The position numbers and the translations under genes are program-made. Shown one piece after another: positions 58,929-64,000 of a stretch of DNA of 64,000 nucleotides. The notes below the pieces were generated by a model that was not told the origin of the DNA, made no database searches, and was given only the letters and a program-made list of their open reading frames with translations. Each line of letters starts with the position of its first letter. Positions within the stretch are counted from its first letter, which is position 1. The stretch is from Arthrobacter sp. SLBN-112. GTDB lineage: Bacteria; Actinomycetota; Actinomycetes; Actinomycetales; Micrococcaceae. Location: assembly GCF_006715225.1 (NCBI RefSeq), contig NZ_VFMU01000001.1:620001-684000 (forward strand), written 5' to 3'.

Positions 58929-59051
58929 AGATTCCTTTTCGCGACCCGAATATCCGTAGCGCCTGGGAATGTGCGCAGCGCGAATGGATATGCGCCTCGA
59001 TAATCGCAACCTATGCTGGTTCCAACGGAAAAGTACAACGTTGGAGAAGCG

Positions 59052-60083
59052 ATGTCACAGCAGCAGACGGCACAGCAGAAATCCGCGGAAGCGCCGGCGC
59101 CATACCTTCGCGCAGACGCCTTCCCTGTCCCCTACCGGGATCCCGTTTGGGACGGCCCCACCGACCCCGTGCTCGTCGCCGACCACCTCAAGGGCGAGTG
59201 GGTCCTGTTCTACACCCAGCGCCGCGCCACCGCACCGGGACTGACGGGGGTCGAATGGGTGCACGGAACCGGCATCGGCATCGCCAGGTCTTCCGACGGC
59301 GGCACCACTTGGCGCTACCAAGGCACCGTCGAGGGACTGATCCCGCCGGGAACGGAACTGCCCGCAACCCTCTGGGCGCCCGACGTCGTACGCATTGGAG
59401 ACCGTTGGATTATGTACCTCACAGTCCTGGGCGGCCGACGGACGGACTGGACCGGCACGGCGGAAATCGTCGAGTTCGCCAGCCATGACCTGGAAACGTG
59501 GGATTACCTTGGCCGCATCAACCTGGACTCGCCGCGGGTGATCGACGCCGCCGTGGCCCGCTGCGGGGACGGCCGCTACCGGCTCTGGTACAAGGACGAA
59601 ACCCGCGGATCGAACACCTGCAGCGCGGTCAGCGACACCCCGGACGATCCCTCGGCGTGGCAACCGGAAGGCATCGCCATCCCCGGCCGGCCGCACGAAG
59701 GGCCCAAGGTCTTCCGGCTCGGCGGCTGGTACTGGATGATCGTGGACGAATGGCGCGGCCAGGCCATCTACCGCTCCCCCGATGCAACCGGCAACTGGGT
59801 CCGGCAGGAGCACTTTGGCGGGCTGATCCTCACGGCGCCGGAGAGCGTGGACGGAAGGGCCGTCGTCGGACGCCATGCTGACGTGGTGCCCTTTGCAGAC
59901 GGGACGGCCGGTGAAACGTCCGACGGCGGTACGCAGCGTGCGCTGCTGGTGTACTTCACCCATCCGTACTGGGGCGGCGAGGACATCGACACGATGGCGC
60001 CGGACCCGCGCACCCGCCTCAGCCACGTGCGGGCCGCGGTACTGGAAGTGCGCGGTGGAAGCCTGGTCTGCACGGAACATTAG
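59052..60083 (+). CDS. GH43-like five-bladed beta-propeller glycosidase
   Basis: A 343-residue protein without signal peptide. DPVWDGPTDPVLVADHLKGEWVLFYT near residue 23 gives the propeller start with a candidate catalytic Asp, and blade-like motifs recur (GIGIARSSDGGTTWRY, LWAPDVVRIGDRWIMYLT, GRYRLWYKDE, EGPKVFRLGGWYWMIVDEW). This fits the GH43/GH32/GH130 superfamily; cytoplasmic location suggests a small oligosaccharide substrate. An in-frame ATG exists at 59013, but the ATG at 59052 has GGAGAAG just upstream. No transporter is adjacent. Confidence 0.8.
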   Translation: MSQQQTAQQKSAEAPAPYLRADAFPVPYRDPVWDGPTDPVLVADHLKGEWVLFYTQRRATAPGLTGVEWVHGTGIGIARSSDGGTTWRYQGTVEGLIPPGTELPATLWAPDVVRIGDRWIMYLTVLGGRRTDWTGTAEIVEFASHDLETWDYLGRINLDSPRVIDAAVARCGDGRYRLWYKDETRGSNTCSAVSDTPDDPSAWQPEGIAIPGRPHEGPKVFRLGGWYWMIVDEWRGQAIYRSPDATGNWVRQEHFGGLILTAPESVDGRAVVGRHADVVPFADGTAGETSDGGTQRALLVYFTHPYWGGEDIDTMAPDPRTRLSHVRAAVLEVRGGSLVCTEH

Positions 60084-60096
60084 CCGGGCACAACGA

Positions 60097-60156
60097 AGGG
60101 CCAAACCCCGGAACTATAAGCCGGCTGGTGCCGGCACCGGTCCAAGGTTTGGCCCT
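60097..60156. terminator. bidirectional hairpin between the GH43-like gene and amt
   Basis: Arms AGGGCCAAACC (60097-60107) and complement (60146-60156), with a smaller GCCGG-based hairpin inside. It lies 13 nt after one stop codon and 16 nt from the other convergent stop. Confidence 0.6.
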
Positions 60157-60172
60157 GATTCGTGCGCTGCAG

Positions 60173-61462
60173 CTAGACCCGCTGCGGCGAGCCCAGTTCC
60201 ACCGGGTCCTCGTCCGTCAGGTACGCCAGCTCGGAGTGGGCTGCGAGGTCGATGCCGCGCAGTTCGTCCTCGGGTTTGATGCGCAGGCCGATGGTCTTGT
60301 CCAGGATCTTTGCCAGGACCCAGGTTATGCCGAATGAGTAGACCAGCACCGTGATGGTGGCCAGCGCCTGGACGCCCAGCAGTTCGAAACCGCCGCCGTA
60401 GAAGAGACCGGTGACGGCGTTGGGTGCTGCGTCCGTGGCGAAGAGGCCGATGAGCAGGGTGCCCAGGATACCGCCCACGAGGTGGACACCGACGACGTCG
60501 AGGGAATCGTCGAAGCCGAGCCGGAACTTCAGCTCGATGGCCAGGGAGCAGACAGCCCCGGCGATGGCGCCGATGGCCACAGCACCCAGCGGGCTGACGG
60601 CACCACAGGCTGGAGTGATGGCCACGAGCGCGGAGATCAGCCCGGATGCGGCGCCCATGCTGGTGGCTGCGCCGTGGCGGACCCGCTCCACCAGGGCCCA
60701 GGCGAGCAGGCCGGCGGACGCGGCTACTGCAGTGTTCAGGAAGACCACCGCCGCCGACTGGCCGGCGGAGAGGGCCGAACCGGCGTTGAAGCCGAACCAG
60801 CCGACCCACAGCAGGCCCGCGCCCACCAGGACCAGCGGCCGGCTGTGCGGCTTGGCGTGCTCCACCTTGGGCCAGCCGGAGCTCTTGCCCAGGACCAGGG
60901 CCAGGGCAAGAGCGGCCGCGCCGGCATTCATGTGGACCGCGGTGCCGCCGGCGAAGTCGATGGCCTTGATGCCGTTGGCGATCCAGCCGCCCATCGTGCT
61001 GCCGTCGGCCGAGTCGAATGCGAACACCCAGTGCGCGATGGGGAAGTAGACAACGGTGGCCCAAATGCCGGCGAACAGCATCCAGGCGCCGAACTTCATC
61101 CGCCCCGCCGCTGCACCGGCAACCAGGGCCGTGGTGACGCAGGCGAAGAACAGCTGGAACGCGGCGAACAAGATGACCGGGATGGATGCCGAATCATCCG
61201 CGGCCAGCAACTGGCCCATGCCGGGGAACTCGGTGACGTCACCGATCAGCCCCAGCCCCCCAACAGAGTTGCCGAACGCCATCGAGTACCCGAACAGTGC
61301 CCACAGGACGGCCACCAGGCTGGCGCCGCCGAAGCACATCATCATCATGTTCAGAATCCGGCGCGACCCCACCATGCCCCCGTAAAACAGGGCCAGGGCG
61401 GGGATCATCATGCAAACCAGCGCCGAGCTGGCCAAAATCCAAGCGACATTTCCCGAATCCAT
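60173..61462 (-). CDS. amt: ammonium transporter
   Basis: A 429-residue Amt-family channel with eleven predicted helices. The family signature DFAGGTAVHMNAGAAALALAL is near residue 168 with the first pore His; the second conserved His is in DVVGVHLVGGILG near residue 318. It moves ammonium/ammonia into the cell. No PII gene (glnK) is attached, unlike many actinobacterial amt operons. The ATG follows AAAGGGG. A GlnR-like box lies about 150 nt upstream. Confidence 0.95.
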   Translation of the reverse strand: MDSGNVAWILASSALVCMMIPALALFYGGMVGSRRILNMMMMCFGGASLVAVLWALFGYSMAFGNSVGGLGLIGDVTEFPGMGQLLAADDSASIPVILFAAFQLFFACVTTALVAGAAAGRMKFGAWMLFAGIWATVVYFPIAHWVFAFDSADGSTMGGWIANGIKAIDFAGGTAVHMNAGAAALALALVLGKSSGWPKVEHAKPHSRPLVLVGAGLLWVGWFGFNAGSALSAGQSAAVVFLNTAVAASAGLLAWALVERVRHGAATSMGAASGLISALVAITPACGAVSPLGAVAIGAIAGAVCSLAIELKFRLGFDDSLDVVGVHLVGGILGTLLIGLFATDAAPNAVTGLFYGGGFELLGVQALATITVLVYSFGITWVLAKILDKTIGLRIKPEDELRGIDLAAHSELAYLTDEDPVELGSPQRV

Positions 61463-61610
61463 GGGAAACCCCTTTCAAGATGCGAAGAGAAGAACGGTAA
61501 GTTGCCGTCAGAGCCGCTCCGTGGGAGGGACGTGGACGGAGGGGCCACGTTCAGCGGAGGGGCGGCTGGTGCCGTCTGGTTCCAACTGTATGGCCGCTGT
61601 TTTGGGGTGG

Positions 61611-61637
61611 GTTTCCGGTGTGTTAAATGATCGTTTC
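61611..61637 (-). promoter_or_regulatory. GlnR-like operator upstream of amt
   Basis: On the - strand the order is GAAAC, 6 nt, TTAAC, 6 nt, GAAAC. Spacing is exactly that of the actinobacterial GlnR consensus (gTnAC-n6-GaAAC repeated), although one gTnAC half-site is missing. It would place amt under nitrogen control. Confidence 0.55.
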
Positions 61638-61689
61638 GGTCATCCGCCACCGAGTTTCAGGCGTCCCGCCGCTCGCAGGAGTTACTGGC

Positions 61690-61791
61690 GCGTCACGCCA
61701 GGCATGCTTTCAAGGAGCGGACGACGGCGGGAGGCCGGGTTTTCGCGGCACACGCACCAAAGGCGGGTCGAAAGCATGCCCTGCGTGACGC
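61690..61791. repeat. long inverted repeat in the amt-Gfo/Idh intergenic region
   Basis: Arms 61690-61711 and 61770-61791 pair at 20 of 22 positions, the inner 11 (GGCATGCTTTC and complement) perfectly, around a 58-nt GC-rich interior. An RNA from either strand would fold into a long stem. It is too far from both genes' ends to be a simple terminator. Confidence 0.65.
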
Positions 61792-61913
61792 CGTCGGGCG
61801 GCTGCTCCATATTGCCGGGCCGAAGCGGCGGCTAGGCTGAAAGCCACGGGGCGGAAGGTTGCTTCGGCCGGTACCCGCCACTGTCCAAACCCCGGACGAA
61901 AGGAAGCATCCCT

Positions 61914-63044
61914 TTGAATAACCAGCAGCCCATAGCCCGGCAGGCACCCACGCCCGGAGACAAGCTCCAGGAACTGCGGGTGGGTGTGGTCGGCATCGGC
62001 TGGGCCGGCCAGCAGCACCTGAAAGCCTATTCCGAGCTCGACGGCGTCCGCATCATGTCACTGGCGGGAATGGAACAGGAACTGCGCGACTCCCTGCAGG
62101 CCGAGTACGCCATCCCCAACGGCTTTGCCGGCTGGGAAGAGATGCTGGACCACGGCGGCCTGGACGCCATCAGCGTGGCGGTGCCCACCTTCCTCCACGC
62201 CCCCATCGCCATCGCCGCCCTGGAACGCGGAATCCATGTGCTGAGCGAAAAGCCCATCGCGCGCAACGCCGTCGAGGGCCAGGCCATGGTGAAGGCAGCG
62301 CGGAAGGCCGGACGCGTCCTGGACGTTGCCTTCAACCACCGCCGCCGCGGCGACATCCAGGCGCTCAAGGACGTGATCGATGCCGGCGGACTGGGCAGGC
62401 CCTATTACGCCAAGGCGTCCTGGCTGCGCCGCTCCGGCATCCCCACCCTGGGCAGCTGGTTCACGAATCCCGAGCTCGCCGGCGGCGGACCGCTGGCCGA
62501 CATTGGCGTGCATGCGCTGGATTACGCCCTGCACCTCCTCGGCGAACCGAAGGTGGTGGCGGTCTCTGCCGCGACACACTCGGAGCTGGGCCCGCAGGGC
62601 AGGGGCGGCGGAAACCGGTATTCAGCTCAGGCCACCAGCCATGCGTTCGAGGTGGAGGACTTCGCGTCGGCGTTCCTCCGGCTTGAAGGCGGCGGAACAC
62701 TGCTCCTCGAAGCGGGCTGGGCCACTTACCGGGAGACGGACGACCTGCTCGACTTCACGGTCTACGGCACCGACGGCGGCGCGGAACTAAAGGTGAAGGG
62801 CGCGCCGTTCCCGCCGGTAGGCCAGCTCAGGGTCTTCACGGACAAAGAGGGGGAATCCGCCGATTACGTGCCAACCGTGCTGCCGGGCCGCGCCCATGAC
62901 GCAGTGGTGGAAGACTTCGTAACGGCGGTGCGCGGCGGCGAAACAGCGTGGGCCGGGCATGACGGTTCCCTGGCCCTGTACCGTGCACAGATCATTGACG
63001 CGTGCTACCAGTCCGCGCTGCAGCAGAGGGAGGTTCGACTCTAA
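61914..63044 (+). CDS. Gfo/Idh/MocA-family oxidoreductase
   Basis: A 376-residue NAD(P)-dependent sugar or inositol dehydrogenase-like enzyme: Rossmann motif VGVVGIGWAGQQHLKAY near residue 23, EKP motif (LSEKPIARN) near residue 113, catalytic-region LADIGVHALDYALHLLG near residue 195. The start is TTG at 61914, preceded by AAAGGAAG. The ThuA-like gene follows, with its probable original ATG overlapping this stop (TAATG). Together with ThuA these genes point to sugar or polyol use. Confidence 0.9.
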   Translation: MNNQQPIARQAPTPGDKLQELRVGVVGIGWAGQQHLKAYSELDGVRIMSLAGMEQELRDSLQAEYAIPNGFAGWEEMLDHGGLDAISVAVPTFLHAPIAIAALERGIHVLSEKPIARNAVEGQAMVKAARKAGRVLDVAFNHRRRGDIQALKDVIDAGGLGRPYYAKASWLRRSGIPTLGSWFTNPELAGGGPLADIGVHALDYALHLLGEPKVVAVSAATHSELGPQGRGGGNRYSAQATSHAFEVEDFASAFLRLEGGGTLLLEAGWATYRETDDLLDFTVYGTDGGAELKVKGAPFPPVGQLRVFTDKEGESADYVPTVLPGRAHDAVVEDFVTAVRGGETAWAGHDGSLALYRAQIIDACYQSALQQREVRL

Positions 63045-63056
63045 TGAACGGCAAAT

Positions 63057-63803
63057 TTGAGGATCCGGGTGTGGAACGAGGGCGTCCACGAGGCCATCAA
63101 CGAGCCCTCCCACATCGGGGAGATCTACCCCGACGGCATCCACGGCGCCATCGCCGCGGGCCTTCGTTCCCACTTTCCGGACGCAGACATCACGACGGCG
63201 GTCCTGGCCACCGACGACGAACACGGCCTTGACGAGGAGGTGCTTGCGGAGACCGACGTCCTGCTCTGGTGGGGCCATATGGCCCACGCCGAGGTGGGCG
63301 ACGCCGTCGTCGAACGCGTCCACCGGCACGTGCTCGGCGGAATGGGGCTGATTGTGCTCCATTCGGGACACTTCGCGAAGATCTTCACCAAACTCCTGGG
63401 CACCAGCTGCTCGCTGGCCTGGCGCAATGACGGCGAGCGCGAGCTGGTGTGGACCGTCAAGCCAGCGCACCCCATCGCCGAGGGCGTGGACAGCCCCATC
63501 GTCATCCCCGAGCAGGAGATGTACGGGGAACTGTTCGACATCCCGGACCCGGACGATCTGATCTTCATCAGCTCGTTCGCGGGCGGCGAAGTGTTCCGTT
63601 CGGGTGTCACCTTCACCCGCGGCAAGGGCCGCATTTTCTACTTCAGCCCGGGCGACCAGGAGTACCCGGTGTACCACCACCCGCAGATCCAGCGGGTGCT
63701 GGCCAACGGCGTGAAATGGGCCGCGCAACCGGGGCTGCACCGTTCCGCCCCGGAAGTGACCAACCCTGCCCGGGAGTGGTTCCAGGAGGAAATGCGGCAT
63801 TGA
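63057..63803 (+). CDS. ThuA-like (trehalose-utilisation family) protein, start probably frameshifted
   Basis: A 248-residue class I glutamine amidotransferase-like fold of the ThuA family: [31 protein letters not shown] at the start, [14 protein letters not shown] near residue 68, [14 protein letters not shown] near residue 97. As it stands the frame begins only at a TTG (63057) with no ribosome-binding site. An ATG at 63044, overlapping the previous stop and preceded by GAGGGAGG, is out of frame by one base; removing one T from 63056-63058 joins them into [16 protein letters not shown]. Either the gene is recently broken or the sequence has an error. ThuA-like proteins may isomerise or modify keto-sugars. 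Confidence 0.85.
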   Translation: MRIRVWNEGVHEAINEPSHIGEIYPDGIHGAIAAGLRSHFPDADITTAVLATDDEHGLDEEVLAETDVLLWWGHMAHAEVGDAVVERVHRHVLGGMGLIVLHSGHFAKIFTKLLGTSCSLAWRNDGERELVWTVKPAHPIAEGVDSPIVIPEQEMYGELFDIPDPDDLIFISSFAGGEVFRSGVTFTRGKGRIFYFSPGDQEYPVYHHPQIQRVLANGVKWAAQPGLHRSAPEVTNPAREWFQEEMRH

Positions 63804-63949
63804 CATCGGGTCCGGCCGGGAGCACATTGAGATCGTCGCGCACGCGGTTCGGCAGGTTCTGGACGGGCACACCCTCCCTGGCGGATCACCTCCCGGCGCC
63901 GCCCAGCCCGCCGGATGAATTAGCAACCACTCCTTACCGGGAGCCAGAA

Positions 63950-64000
63950 ATGCCTGCAGTAACGGTCACGAACCTCGAATCCAAATCCTTCAACGAACCC
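63950..64000 (+). CDS. 5' end of a gene running off the window
   Basis: An ATG with GGGAG 7 nt upstream opens 17 codons to the window edge (MPAVTVTNLESKSFNEP). The start resembles small cupin-domain proteins of actinobacteria, which often sit beside Gfo/Idh and ThuA genes, but there is too little sequence to be sure. The 146 nt between the ThuA stop and this ATG hold no other gene. Confidence 0.5.
   Translation, partial: MPAVTVTNLESKSFNEP

Larger units (their letters stand above)
61463..61913. other. 451-nt divergent intergenic region between amt and a Gfo/Idh gene
   Basis: It contains the amt leader, a GlnR-like box (61611-61637), a long inverted repeat (61690-61791) and the promoter region of the Gfo/Idh gene. 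I see no credible gene in it; the open frames have no recognisable features and no ribosome-binding site. Confidence 0.6.

Overview
The window is GC-rich actinobacterial chromosome, most like Arthrobacter, Pseudarthrobacter or another Micrococcaceae. The signs are an S-(hydroxymethyl)mycothiol dehydrogenase, a DUF3073 protein, an HspR-type (HAIR) site before clpB, a GlnR-like box before amt, a DUF222/HNH protein, a dimethylglycine-oxidase-like enzyme, and many start codons 5-7 nt after a TAGnnT-type -10 hexamer (probable leaderless mRNAs). I see no rRNA, tRNA, CRISPR array, insertion sequence or phage gene. About 57 protein genes are supported, tightly packed, with many 1-8 nt overlaps. Layout. 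(1) 1-12 kb, methylated-amine and one-carbon metabolism: a gene tail (possibly a ferredoxin domain), a BCCT carrier, purU and a dimethylglycine oxidase form a + strand run. After a DUF222/HNH gene come, on the - strand, an FdhF-type formate dehydrogenase and an mscR/MBL-hydrolase pair. Together they could import betaine, demethylate it, and oxidise formaldehyde and formate. (2) 12-20.5 kb, housekeeping: purF-purM, a VOC protein, DUF3073, a septum-formation-like membrane protein and clpB. (3) 20.5-23.7 kb: a molybdate operon (MerR/TOBE protein, modA, modB, modC) whose four genes all overlap by 4 nt; it would supply the molybdoenzyme of region 1. (4) 23.8-27.4 kb: a DUF4031-HD fusion overlapping a ComB-family phosphatase, then YccF, trpF and hutD. 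(5) 27.3-35.6 kb: a carbohydrate operon (binding protein, two permeases, ATPase, GH63/MGH1-like hydrolase, Gfo/Idh oxidoreductase) divergent from its ROK regulator, with palindromic operator candidates between them. (6) 35.6-41.2 kb: a guanidine-III riboswitch before a paired SMR exporter, a P-loop kinase, an aldo/keto reductase, a monooxygenase-like protein, an MBL hydrolase and a DEAD-box RNA helicase. (7) 41.4-50.3 kb: a methyltransferase, two MFS carriers, trmB, a WXG100-type protein with a small partner, DUF1206 and SRPBCC proteins. (8) 50.2-54.4 kb: two ECF sigma modules. The first has two back-to-back promoters with the same elements, TGAACC-N16-CGTCGTA, one for the sigma/anti-sigma operon and one for a divergent lipoprotein. 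(9) 54.5-64 kb: a protein of unknown function, a SWIM/SNF2 ATPase, a GH43-like protein, amt, a Gfo/Idh oxidoreductase, a ThuA-like gene with a probable one-base frameshift at its start, and the first codons of another gene. The least explained items are a 25-12-25 nt palindromic element present at two convergent gene junctions (15480-15541 and 39153-39214), a long inverted repeat at 61690-61791, and the WXG100 gene pair.
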